Shown here one piece after another: positions 1 to 6,986 of a stretch of 10,185 bases of DNA. A model generated the notes under the pieces. It saw only the letters and a program-made list of their open reading frames with translations, ran no database searches and was not told the DNA's origin. Position numbers and translations under genes: made by a program. Source of the stretch: Deltaproteobacteria bacterium (GTDB lineage: Bacteria > UBA10199 > SPLOWO2-01-44-7); NCBI GenBank assembly GCA_016203765.1, contig JACQMB010000089.1, forward strand, positions 1 through 10,185. Direction: 5' to 3'. The stretch's first letter is position 1. Each line of letters begins with the position of its first letter.

Positions 1-188
1 ATCCCCAAAAAATTCAAGAACCCCAACCACGCCTCCCGGACACCCACGTCGGTAAAAAAGACAAAAGAGAGGACCTTGGTTATCATGTAGGGAAATCCCT
101 CGGTAAAGTAGGTGGAAAAGACCCAAGGGGCCGGCCGCTCCGGGGAGAGGGGTATTAAAGGCTTGAATTTTGACAAAATTTTCCTCAT
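1..188 (-). CDS. AmpG-like MFS permease, N-terminal fragment
   Basis: The first 62 residues of a minus-strand gene run off the left edge of the window. The ATG at 188-186 is followed by a short polar leader and then a first membrane segment with the signature FSTYFTEGFPY, followed by FFTDVG and a Leu/Phe-rich stretch. This pattern is typical of the major-facilitator proteins usually annotated as AmpG or the PAT family (Tyr-Phe-x-Glu-Gly-x-Pro-Tyr in helix 1). Members import substrates such as anhydro-muropeptides across the inner membrane, but many proteins with this label have unknown substrates. No clear Shine-Dalgarno precedes the ATG. The gene starts head to head with the S13 peptidase gene, about 10 bp away or overlapping, depending on which start of the latter is used. 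Assignment to the MFS is fairly secure. The muropeptide substrate is inferred from the two peptidoglycan hydrolase neighbours. Confidence 0.72.
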   Translation of the reverse strand, partial: MRKILSKFKPLIPLSPERPAPWVFSTYFTEGFPYMITKVLSFVFFTDVGVREAWLGFLNFLG

Positions 189-198
189 AACCAATGCT

Positions 199-1404
199 GT
201 GAAAGGCGGAATCTTAACAGCCCTGGTGGTTTTTTGCACGCCCATTTTTGGATTTGCCAATCCATTAAAATCCTTTCTTCAACAAGCGGGTGTTTCGCAA
301 AACAAAACCGCCGTCTATGCCGTCTGGGCCGACACGGGCGAGCCGATCCTGGCCCACAATGAAGACCAGCCGTTAATCCCGGCCTCCGCCTTAAAAATAG
401 TCACCGCCTACTGCGCCTTGAAAAAACTGGGACCGGCCTATCATTTTGAAACCCGCGTTTTAAGCGAAGGCCCCATCCAACAGGGGTCGGTTCAAAACCT
501 GACGATTCAGGGCGAGGGGGACCCTTCCCTGGTCAGTGAGCGCCTCTGGGTGCTGATCCAGGAACTCAAGGCCCGCGGCTTAAAAAAAATCGTTCAAAAC
601 ATCTACTTGGATGACAGCTACTTTGCCGCCCAGGAGTATCCCGGCCGCCAGGGAAACAACCACCGGGCCTACAACGCGCTGACCTCGGCCCTGGCCGTCA
701 ACTTCAACTCCGTTCCCTACTATCAAAACGGGGAAAAACATTACCGGAGGGCACAGCGGCCGCTCGACTATTTTGCCGGCGAGCTTGCGGCCCAGTTGAA
801 GGTTCACCACATTGCCTTCACCGGAAAAATTTTGGAGGGAAAAACGGCCACAGCGCGCCTTTTATACTCCTTTCCCTCCAAACCGCTGGGGCTAATCGTT
901 CACGATATGAACAAATACAGCAACAACTTCATTGCTGAACAGCTGGTCAAACATTTGGGGGCAAAATTGTTAAGCCCGCCGGGGACAACGGCCAAGGGAA
1001 TCCATGTTTTGAACGATTGCCTGAACAAGGCGGGGGTGGAAATCTCCCAAGCCTCGTTAAAAAATGGCTCCGGTTTTTCGCTCCAAAACAAAATTTCAGC
1101 CAAGGCCCTGGTTTTAGTTCTGCTCGCGGGCTGGCGTGATTTCACCCTCCGTCCGGAGTTCACTGCTTCCTTGAGCGTGGCCGGCCTAGATGGTACAATG
1201 GAGAAGCGCAAAATTCCCAAAGAACTGGAAGGGGTTTTGAGGGCGAAGACGGGCTCTTTGAACGGCGTCAACTCTTTAAGCGGTTTTGTTCCGGCAAAAA
1301 ACGGGCGCCTGATTGCCTTTGCCATTTTAATGAACGATTATAAAAAAGACATGGGGGAGGCGCAAAAAATTCAGGATCGACTCATTGTCCAATTGAGGAA
1401 TTGA
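199..1404 (+). CDS. dacB: D-Ala-D-Ala carboxypeptidase/endopeptidase, S13 (PBP4) family, compact form
   Basis: This is a periplasmic penicillin-binding protein that trims peptidoglycan stem peptides or cuts D-Ala-mDAP cross-links. All three serine-acyltransferase motifs are visible. SxxK is Ser-Ala-Leu-Lys at 385-396, SxN is Ser-Asn-Asn at 919-927, and KTG is at 1246-1254. A family-typical GSGxS segment lies between the second and third motifs. The reading frame is open from a GTG at 112. I prefer the GTG at 199 because it gives a clean Sec signal peptide (MKGGILTALVVFCTPIFGFA, then NP) and avoids overlapping the divergent permease gene. A TTG at 163 is also possible. None of these starts has a convincing ribosome-binding site. 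The mature protein is about 380 residues, shorter than E. coli PBP4. The segment between the NFN motif and the second half of the transpeptidase domain is only a short linker where the family's domain III would sit. The gene is followed after 2 nt by the lytic transglycosylase, implying co-expression. Confidence 0.9.
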   Translation: MKGGILTALVVFCTPIFGFANPLKSFLQQAGVSQNKTAVYAVWADTGEPILAHNEDQPLIPASALKIVTAYCALKKLGPAYHFETRVLSEGPIQQGSVQNLTIQGEGDPSLVSERLWVLIQELKARGLKKIVQNIYLDDSYFAAQEYPGRQGNNHRAYNALTSALAVNFNSVPYYQNGEKHYRRAQRPLDYFAGELAAQLKVHHIAFTGKILEGKTATARLLYSFPSKPLGLIVHDMNKYSNNFIAEQLVKHLGAKLLSPPGTTAKGIHVLNDCLNKAGVEISQASLKNGSGFSLQNKISAKALVLVLLAGWRDFTLRPEFTASLSVAGLDGTMEKRKIPKELEGVLRAKTGSLNGVNSLSGFVPAKNGRLIAFAILMNDYKKDMGEAQKIQDRLIVQLRN

Positions 1405-1406
1405 TA

Positions 1407-3008
1407 ATGGAACGCAATGTCATCACCATGGCCCTAAGCATCTGTTTGACCCTGGGGTTTTTCAGCGTGGTCTCGGCCTATCTGCCGGCCAAAACTGCCG
1501 GGCGGACCTCCAAGCAGCTTTTGGTGAAAGCCGAACCGGTCACGTTGACCGAGGTCCTTGACAACGTCCCTCCCCTCCCCGCGGAGGACACAACAACGGC
1601 GCCAGCCGACTCCGGCGACGCGGTCCTCCCCTTCTGGATGGAAAGCGGGCCGGTGGAATGGGTGGATGCCGCGCCTCCGGGCTTAAAACCCAGCCAATTT
1701 CCCCTGAAGATTTACAAACCCCTGCCGGCCGTCTCGCGCGCCGCCTTTCCCAGCCGTTTCCGGCCGCACGCCGACCTGCTGCCGATGATTGAATTCTGGC
1801 GGAATGTCTATGCCAACTACGATCTGCACCACACCCTTTTGCACGACGCCGAAAATTTGAACCTCGTCTACGGGGTGCTCGATCTTGAAGGAATCAATCA
1901 AAACCTGCGCTCCAAAATCGAATCGATCAAAAAGGCTGAACTCAAAGCGATGTTGCTTCGCCTGGACCAGGGCGAAAAGCCGGTCACCGCCGGGGAACAT
2001 CTGATCGCTCACCTGTTTGAAAATATCCACGACCGCGATAAATTCAAAACGGCCGCCAATCAAATCCGCGGCCAATGGGGGCAACGGTCGCGTTTTGAAG
2101 AGGGGCTGATTCGTTCCGGCCGTTACCTGCCGACGATCGAAAAAATTTTTGAAGCCCAGGGTGTGCCGAAGGAGATCTCCAGGCTGGTTTTTGTGGAATC
2201 GATGTTCGTTCCCCGGGCCCGTTCCCGGGTGGGGGCGGCCGGGCCTTGGCAGTTTATGCCGGCCACCGCCCGGCGCCACGGCCTGGTCATCAACTCTACG
2301 ATTGATGAGCGCCATGATCCCCTGATCGCCGCCCAGGCGGCCGCCCGGCTCTTGCGCAAAGATCATCATAAACTGGAGAACTGGCCTCTGGCGATCAATG
2401 CCTACAACACCGGGGCCGGCCGGATGGAGCGGGCCGCCCATCGTCTCCATACCAGACAAATTCACGTTATTATCCGGCATTTCGAGGACAGGGCCTATCA
2501 GTTTGCTTCGCGCAACTTTTACCCGGAATTTCTGGCGGCGCTCGAGGTGGTCCAAAATTATCCCAACTATTTTGGGGGGATTGAGCTGGAAAAGCCGGTC
2601 CCCTTCGATGAACTTAAACTCAAACGCCCCACCTCGGCTTATCATCTGGCCTTAAAGAGCGGCACCGATCCGGAGGTCCTCAAGGATTTAAACCAGGCCT
2701 ACCATCCGGAGGCTTTTCGTCCGGGCGGGGTGATTCCAGAAGGCTATGTGATCCGTGTCCCCCACCGGCAAAAAGAGATATTCGCCTCGCTGGTGGATGA
2801 AATCCACACAACCGAAGGGCCGGTGAAGCGTTATGTAGTGCAACGCGGCGATACGCTCCTCCGCATTGCCGACCGGCATCGCACTACCCTCTCCGATCTC
2901 AAATCCTTCAACGGTTTGATCGGCCACCAAATCCAACCCGGTCAGGTCCTAAAAATTCCTGGCGCCTCGCGGACGGTTATGTTAGAGGAAGAGGGGACTG
3001 GGGACTAG
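1407..3008 (+). CDS. mltD: Lytic murein transglycosylase D-like, SLT domain plus LysM
   Basis: This enzyme cleaves the MurNAc-GlcNAc bond of peptidoglycan non-hydrolytically, leaving 1,6-anhydroMurNAc. The ATG at 1407 is chosen over an in-frame TTG at 1401 because GAGGA (1395-1399) lies 7 nt upstream of it. Residues 1-24 form a Sec signal peptide ending Val-Val-Ser-Ala. There is no lipobox, unlike E. coli MltD, so the protein is probably soluble or wall-bound. After a Pro-rich stretch and a helical region comes the SLT domain. The catalytic Glu264 is in the FVESMF motif, GAAGPWQFMPAT is at 276-287, and AYNTG is at 332-336. This is the family 1D arrangement. A LysM module (about residues 476-520, VVQRGDTLLRIA to GQVLKIPG) binds glycan. 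The segment just before it (about 410-455) resembles a degenerate LysM. The stop codon lies within a heptanucleotide repeat. The gene is probably co-transcribed with the S13 peptidase. Confidence 0.93.
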   Translation: MERNVITMALSICLTLGFFSVVSAYLPAKTAGRTSKQLLVKAEPVTLTEVLDNVPPLPAEDTTTAPADSGDAVLPFWMESGPVEWVDAAPPGLKPSQFPLKIYKPLPAVSRAAFPSRFRPHADLLPMIEFWRNVYANYDLHHTLLHDAENLNLVYGVLDLEGINQNLRSKIESIKKAELKAMLLRLDQGEKPVTAGEHLIAHLFENIHDRDKFKTAANQIRGQWGQRSRFEEGLIRSGRYLPTIEKIFEAQGVPKEISRLVFVESMFVPRARSRVGAAGPWQFMPATARRHGLVINSTIDERHDPLIAAQAAARLLRKDHHKLENWPLAINAYNTGAGRMERAAHRLHTRQIHVIIRHFEDRAYQFASRNFYPEFLAALEVVQNYPNYFGGIELEKPVPFDELKLKRPTSAYHLALKSGTDPEVLKDLNQAYHPEAFRPGGVIPEGYVIRVPHRQKEIFASLVDEIHTTEGPVKRYVVQRGDTLLRIADRHRTTLSDLKSFNGLIGHQIQPGQVLKIPGASRTVMLEEEGTGD

Positions 3009-3035
3009 GGACTAGGGACTAGGGACTACGGACCA
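2994..3035 (+). repeat. Heptanucleotide tandem repeat GGGACTA, through the mltD stop codon
   Basis: Six consecutive 7-bp units can be read: GGGACTG, then four perfect GGGACTA copies (3001-3028), then a degenerate CGGACCA. The TAG stop of the transglycosylase gene (3006-3008) is made by the first junction between perfect units. Because 7 is not a multiple of 3 and each junction contains the palindrome CTAG, the tract places stop codons in all six reading frames. It resembles the short tandemly repeated repetitive sequences described in cyanobacteria and some other bacteria. Confidence 0.9.
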
Positions 3036-3045
3036 GAAACAAATA

Positions 3046-3372
3046 ATGAAAAAAAAGGGTAGGGCTCTTTGTCTATTGTTTTGTTGCATGATGTTGGCCT
3101 GCGGGGGGCGGTTGCCTGCCCAATCCACCGCTAAAAATTTGATCCGCAAGCATTTCAACAAATACGGCAAAAAATACGAGGCCAGCCCCTTCGGCGGCAA
3201 AAAGGTGACCAGCGTGGAAATCCTTAAAATAGATGAGATTCACAAACACCTGGTCTCCGCAATCAGTTTTGTCACCATCGAGGGGCCGGAGGTTTTTAAG
3301 GTCCGGATGGTGATCGAAAAAGGCCCCTTCGGCTGGCGGACCGTCAGTTGGGAGAATCTGAGCGGGGGATGA
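3046..3372 (+). CDS. Small exported protein of unknown function
   Basis: A 108-residue protein with an N-terminal Lys-rich region and a hydrophobic Cys-rich core (residues 8-20), so it is probably exported. Cleavage could be by signal peptidase I after Leu-Pro-Ala (before Gln-Ser). Cys19 within Met-Leu-Ala-Cys is a poor lipobox. The mature part is small, basic and mixed alpha/beta in character. It ends in a Gly-Pro-Phe-Gly-Trp-Arg, Val-Ser-Trp pattern that I do not assign to a family. The ATG at 3046 has only a weak upstream ribosome-binding site. The gene starts 37 nt after the transglycosylase stop. Its own stop (TGA, 3370-3372) overlaps the start of prpD as ATGA, so the two are probably translationally coupled. 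The coding status is supported by the signal peptide, the position and the coupling, not by recognised homology. Confidence 0.7.
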   Translation: MKKKGRALCLLFCCMMLACGGRLPAQSTAKNLIRKHFNKYGKKYEASPFGGKKVTSVEILKIDEIHKHLVSAISFVTIEGPEVFKVRMVIEKGPFGWRTVSWENLSGG

Positions 3373-4856
3373 TGAAAGAGTTTAAAGTCAGGGTTTATCC
3401 ATCCAAGACAACGCTTCCCAAAGAAAAACAGTTGGCCTGGGCGCTGGCACAATTGGCGCGCGCGAATACCGCCATCGATCCTGAAGCGCTCGCGATGGCG
3501 ATCAACCGGATCATCGACAACGCGGCGGCGGCCTGTGCCGCGATCAATCGGCCGCCCGTCGCGGCGGCCCGGACCCAAGCCCTCGCGCATCCCCGCAAAA
3601 ACGGGGCGACCCTTTTTGGATTACCTTCAGACCAAACCTTTGAATGCGAATGGGCCGCCTGGGCCAACAACGTGGCCGTGCGTGAACTCGACATGCACGA
3701 TACTTTTTTGGCGGCCGATTATTCGCATCCCGGCGATACCATCCCGGCGATCATGGCCGTGGCGCAACAGACGGGAAAAAGCGGAAACGATTTTATTTTG
3801 GGCGTGCTGACGGCCTACGAAGTTCAGATGAATTTGGTCAAGGGGATTTGTCTGCACGAATTTAAAAAAGACCACATCGCCCACCTGGCCCCAGCGATTG
3901 CCGCCGGGTTGGGAACTTTATTGCGGTTGGATACGGAAACTATTTTTCAGGCGATCAATCAATCGGTTCATCTCAGTTTTTCCACCCGGCAATCGCGCAA
4001 AGGGGAGATTTCGAGTTGGAAAGCCTACGCCCCCGCCTGGGCCGGCAAGTTGGCGATCGAAGCCGTGGACCGCGCGATGCGGGGCGAAAAGGCCCCCTCC
4101 CCCATTTACGAAGGGGAGGATTCGGTGCTTGCCTGGATGCTTGGGGGGAGGGATCGAGAATACACCGTGCCCCTTCCGGAGCCGGGCCAACCCTTTCGGA
4201 CGATCTTGGAATCCTACACCAAAGAACACTCGGCCGAATACCAGGCGCAAGCCCTGATCGACATCGCCTTTAATCTGCGCCGCAAAAAAATCGATCCAAA
4301 AAAAATCAGGGAGGTTGTGATTTACACCAGCCACCACACCCACAACGTGATCGGCACCGGCTCCAACGACCCCCAAAAATTCGATCCCGACGCCAGCCGC
4401 GAAACGCTCGATCACAGTGCCATGTATATTTTCGCGGTGGCTCTGGAGGACGGCCATTGGCATCACGAAAAAAGTTACGCCAAAGAAAGGGCCCGCCGCC
4501 CCTCCACCGCGGAACTGTTGCGCAAGATCAAAACCGAAGAAAAAAAAGAGTGGACCGAGGCTTATCATCACCCGGACCCGGCCCAAAAAAAATTCGGCGC
4601 CGAGGTCGTTATTACTTTGCAGGATGGCACCCAAATCAAGGAAAAACTCGACAACCCCAACGCCCACCCCAACGGCACCAAACCCTTTCAGAAAAAAGAT
4701 TATATCGGGAAGTTCAACACCCTGACCGAGGGGCTGATCGAGGCGGAAGAAAAGAGGAAATTTTTAAAGCACGCCGAGGCGATGAAACCCTACAACCCCA
4801 GCCTCCCGCCGGGCAAATTAAAGGGGAGCCAAGGGGACCGAAAAGGTATTTTTTAA
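3369..4856 (+). CDS. prpD: 2-methylcitrate dehydratase (MmgE/PrpD family)
   Basis: PrpD dehydrates 2-methylcitrate to 2-methyl-cis-aconitate in the methylcitrate cycle for propionate use (cytosolic). The 495-residue product matches the usual PrpD length. Recognisable family blocks are RELDMHDTF (residues 105-113) followed by HPGD (120-123), SSWKAYAPAWAGKLAIEA (215-232) and KEHSAEYQAQALID (285-298). The His/Asp-rich first block and the Lys-Glu-His block contribute to the active site in the family. An in-frame TTG lies at 3348, but the ATG at 3369 (or the adjacent ATG at 3372) overlaps the upstream TGA and follows a G-rich stretch, so it is the likelier start. No methylcitrate synthase (prpC) or methylisocitrate lyase (prpB) is present in the window, so the gene is separated from its usual partners here. 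Some family members act on other hydroxy-acids, but the motif set favours true PrpD. Confidence 0.92.
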   Translation: MMKEFKVRVYPSKTTLPKEKQLAWALAQLARANTAIDPEALAMAINRIIDNAAAACAAINRPPVAAARTQALAHPRKNGATLFGLPSDQTFECEWAAWANNVAVRELDMHDTFLAADYSHPGDTIPAIMAVAQQTGKSGNDFILGVLTAYEVQMNLVKGICLHEFKKDHIAHLAPAIAAGLGTLLRLDTETIFQAINQSVHLSFSTRQSRKGEISSWKAYAPAWAGKLAIEAVDRAMRGEKAPSPIYEGEDSVLAWMLGGRDREYTVPLPEPGQPFRTILESYTKEHSAEYQAQALIDIAFNLRRKKIDPKKIREVVIYTSHHTHNVIGTGSNDPQKFDPDASRETLDHSAMYIFAVALEDGHWHHEKSYAKERARRPSTAELLRKIKTEEKKEWTEAYHHPDPAQKKFGAEVVITLQDGTQIKEKLDNPNAHPNGTKPFQKKDYIGKFNTLTEGLIEAEEKRKFLKHAEAMKPYNPSLPPGKLKGSQGDRKGIF

Positions 4857-6016
4857 AGAATCTTATTGTGCGCAACAACCCAGGCCTCGCTACCGACCGC
4901 CCTCACCGCAAAGTTGTGGTAGGCTTTCTCTTGTCCCGCAAAGGAGATGTCGTAGACATACAGGGCCCCCTCCATCGAGAACGAAGGAACCTTAAAATCG
5001 GGGTGTGCCTGGAGCCAGTTATAAAGGCCTGAATTATTCCGTGCCTCGCTGGTTGGAAAATTTTCCGTCACCCCGACCCACGCCTCCCGGCCCGGAGCCC
5101 CGGCCAAAAATTCATCCCTGGCACCAATATCTTCCGCCGGGATCCAAAATTCCTCGCCAAAGCGCCGCGCCCACAGATAATGGTTGCCGGTTACCTCCAA
5201 ATAGCCGGTCGTTTTCCGGTCGGAACGGTTCTCATAGGCGATCAGATGAACCGTAGGGTTAGGCCATGACTGTCGTGAAATGCGGGTGGGGGTTTGATAA
5301 ACAACACGCCTGGTATCGGGATTGTAAACGGCCACCTTCGGCAGGGCTTCCCCCTTGTCATATCTTCGATAAAGCTCTTCCATGGAGAGAGATGTTCCAT
5401 TTCCGGTAGGGATCAGGTTTCTCCCCGTGAAACATCCAAACCCTCCCATGTTCAGATCAAGCCCCCGCATCTCCCTGCTTACTTCCTGAAAGGTGTAGGC
5501 CTCCATAAAGGGAAGGGAAAGAAAGGGGTTCTTTGTGTCAGAAGCGGTCTGATAGCCACCATTTACCTTGGGTCGCACGGATCCGTCACTCCCATCCCGT
5601 AGGAGTGAAACCGCTACCCCGTCGACCCGGATGACCTGGCGGCCTTCTGTTTCTGCCACTTTTTTGACCACATGCCCATCGGTTAAAAAAGGCGGCTCGT
5701 TCAAAGAGACTGTTTGAAAACCTTGATAAAGGACCTGCCAAAAAGTCGTTTCATTCAGGGGCTTGAGTTCCCACGAAAAAGAGGCAAGCCGCTTTGCATA
5801 GTGGTAGGCCCCCCCCTTTTGTTTCAAACGGTCATCCAGCCGGTCGGCCCTGGCCGCCTCTCCCTCGGACAAAAATGCCGACTTTCCTTCTTCTTTGGCA
5901 AACCAGCAGATCAATCGGGCTGTTTCGATATCCTCTTCGGAATAATGATCCAGGTTGAACCGCTCCCTTTCCGTTTCAAAAGCCCTGCAAACCTGATCGA
6001 CTCTGATACCTGTCAT
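4853..6016 (-). CDS. Hint-domain (autoprocessing) protein, polymorphic-toxin-like, without a toxin tip
   Basis: The 387-residue protein starts at the ATG 6016-6014, with a near-perfect AAAGGAGGA upstream. Residues 1-190 match no family I recognise, carry no signal peptide, and look soluble and charged. Residues about 192-384 have the layout of a Hint domain. Cys195 opens the GCFTGRNLIPT block, which is followed by a MEEL helix. A VTGNHYLW block supplies Thr276-x-x-His279 and is followed by FWIPAEDIGARDEFL. The terminal block YVYDISFAGQEKAYHNFAVR leads to Val-Val-Ala-His383-Asn384. The autocleavage residues Cys1, TxxH and terminal His-Asn are therefore all intact. In polymorphic toxins a Hint module precedes the C-terminal toxin and releases it. 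Here only Lys-Ile-Leu follows the Asn, and the stop codon overlaps that of convergent prpD. GC content by hand count of sample lines is about 50%, against well above 60% in prpD, suggesting acquired DNA. It is not a normal intein: the +1 residue is Lys and there is no C-extein. Confidence 0.78.
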   Translation of the reverse strand: MTGIRVDQVCRAFETERERFNLDHYSEEDIETARLICWFAKEEGKSAFLSEGEAARADRLDDRLKQKGGAYHYAKRLASFSWELKPLNETTFWQVLYQGFQTVSLNEPPFLTDGHVVKKVAETEGRQVIRVDGVAVSLLRDGSDGSVRPKVNGGYQTASDTKNPFLSLPFMEAYTFQEVSREMRGLDLNMGGFGCFTGRNLIPTGNGTSLSMEELYRRYDKGEALPKVAVYNPDTRRVVYQTPTRISRQSWPNPTVHLIAYENRSDRKTTGYLEVTGNHYLWARRFGEEFWIPAEDIGARDEFLAGAPGREAWVGVTENFPTSEARNNSGLYNWLQAHPDFKVPSFSMEGALYVYDISFAGQEKAYHNFAVRAVGSEAWVVAHNKIL

Positions 6017-6020
6017 AAAA

Positions 6021-6029
6021 TCCTCCTTT
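6021..6029 (-). promoter_or_regulatory. Strong ribosome-binding site for the Hint gene
   Basis: Read on the minus strand the sequence is AAAGGAGGA, followed by TTTT and the ATG at 6016-6014. It is the best Shine-Dalgarno match noticed in the window. It fixes the start of the Hint-domain gene and implies efficient translation, in contrast to the weak sites of most neighbours. Confidence 0.8.
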
Positions 6030-6125
6030 ACCTATTGTTCTTATCGGGATATCTATGAATAAGTTGCTTAATTTTACAATATTTTTTTTAGCGTTCGGAT
6101 TTTCTCAAAGATAACAAATAGTTAG
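6030..6125. other. AT-rich divergent intergenic region
   Basis: This gap separates the Hint gene (minus) from the prenyltransferase gene (plus). It is markedly AT-rich compared with the coding sequence around it and includes a run of eight T at about 6082-6089. It should hold the promoters of both genes. A TACAAT at 6075-6080 (plus) is a reasonable -10 element for the prenyltransferase, but no good -35 lies at the right distance. No convincing minus-strand promoter was found. Confidence 0.45.
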
Positions 6126-6986
6126 ATGCTACAGCCAGTCATTCATACCCTCTCATTCATCAAATTCTCCCACTCCATCTTTGCCCTCCCCTTTGCCTTG
6201 GGGGCGATGGTGGCGGCGGCGCGCGGGTGGCCTTCCCCCAAGATTTTTTTGTTGATCGTGGCGGCCATGGTCACGGCGCGATCAGCGGCGATGGCGTTTA
6301 ATCGGATTGCCGATGCCAAGATCGACGCCAAAAATCTAAGGACGCAAAACCGGCATCTTCCGCAGGGCATCTTGTCGAAGCGATTTGCGGTGGGTTTAAC
6401 GGTCATTGCCGGCGGATTGTTTTTATTGATCTGTTATTTCATCAACCCGCTGGCCTTTTTATTAAGCCCCTTTGTGCTTATTTGGCTCCTCGCCTATTCT
6501 TACACCAAACGCTTCACTTGGCTGACTCATTTTTGGCTGGGAATCTCGCTGGGACTCTCACCCCTGGGTGCCTGGATTGCGGTCACGGGGGAGTTGCCCT
6601 GGCCGGCTTTGGCGTTGGGCGCCGCCGTCACTTTTTGGGTGGCCGGCTTCGACATTATCTATGCCGCCCAGGATTTAGACTTCGACCGCCGAGAGGGGAT
6701 TCATTCCCTGCCTGCGCGATTTGGAATCGCTAAGGCGCTTTGGATTTCCCGGGGCCTCCATGTTTTGAGCGTTATTTTTCTCGTACTGTTCGGCATTCAA
6801 AACTCTCTGGGAATTATCTACTTCGCGACCGTCGTACTCATCGGCCTCGGTCTTGCCTGGGAACACCGCCTGGTCCGCCCCGCCGACCTTTCCAAAGTCA
6901 ACGCCGCCTTTTTTAACGTCAATGGGATAATCAGTTTGTTATTCTTTCTAGGAATCCTCCTGGAGGGGATCGCTCACTTCCAATAA
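6126..6986 (+). CDS. UbiA-family prenyltransferase, MqnP-like (putative 4-hydroxybenzoate polyprenyltransferase)
   Basis: An integral membrane enzyme that joins a polyprenyl diphosphate chain to an aromatic acid in quinone biosynthesis. The 286-residue product has about eight hydrophobic segments and both Asp-rich Mg-diphosphate motifs. The first is NRIADAKIDAKN (residues 59-70) followed by RTQNRHLPQG. The second is FDIIYAAQDLDFDRREG (175-191) followed by SLPARFG. The second motif and the length match the group annotated as putative 4-hydroxybenzoate polyprenyltransferase, which includes MqnP of the futalosine menaquinone pathway. UbiA of ubiquinone synthesis cannot be excluded, and no other mqn or ubi gene is present. 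The ATG at 6126 has no clear Shine-Dalgarno, but the N-terminus starts where the family does. The 3' end overlaps the convergent vapC gene by 39 bp. Confidence 0.88.
   Translation: MLQPVIHTLSFIKFSHSIFALPFALGAMVAAARGWPSPKIFLLIVAAMVTARSAAMAFNRIADAKIDAKNLRTQNRHLPQGILSKRFAVGLTVIAGGLFLLICYFINPLAFLLSPFVLIWLLAYSYTKRFTWLTHFWLGISLGLSPLGAWIAVTGELPWPALALGAAVTFWVAGFDIIYAAQDLDFDRREGIHSLPARFGIAKALWISRGLHVLSVIFLVLFGIQNSLGIIYFATVVLIGLGLAWEHRLVRPADLSKVNAAFFNVNGIISLLFFLGILLEGIAHFQ

Noticed and set aside
29..52. Similarity of CACGCCTCCCGG near 29-40 to the same string near 5080-5091, as a dispersed repeat
   Set aside because: Both encode Arg-Glu-Ala-Trp on the minus strand in unrelated proteins, and the match stops after about a dozen bases. 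It is coincidence.
1683..2645. A 320-codon open frame antisense to the transglycosylase gene
   Set aside because: It lies wholly opposite a gene with clear SLT motifs, its translation is low-complexity and matches no family, and it has no upstream start signal. It is a shadow of codon bias on the plus strand.
3918..4667. A 249-codon open frame antisense to prpD, considered as possible lost toxin sequence for the Hint gene
   Set aside because: It reads Phe/Gly/Val-rich shadow sequence in a different position from the Hint stop, with no toxin motif, and prpD is intact on the other strand.
4853..6016. The Hint domain as a splicing intein
   Set aside because: There is no host protein on either side, no C-extein with Cys/Ser/Thr at +1 (Lys is there), and no homing endonuclease insert. 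A Hint autoprocessing module fits better.
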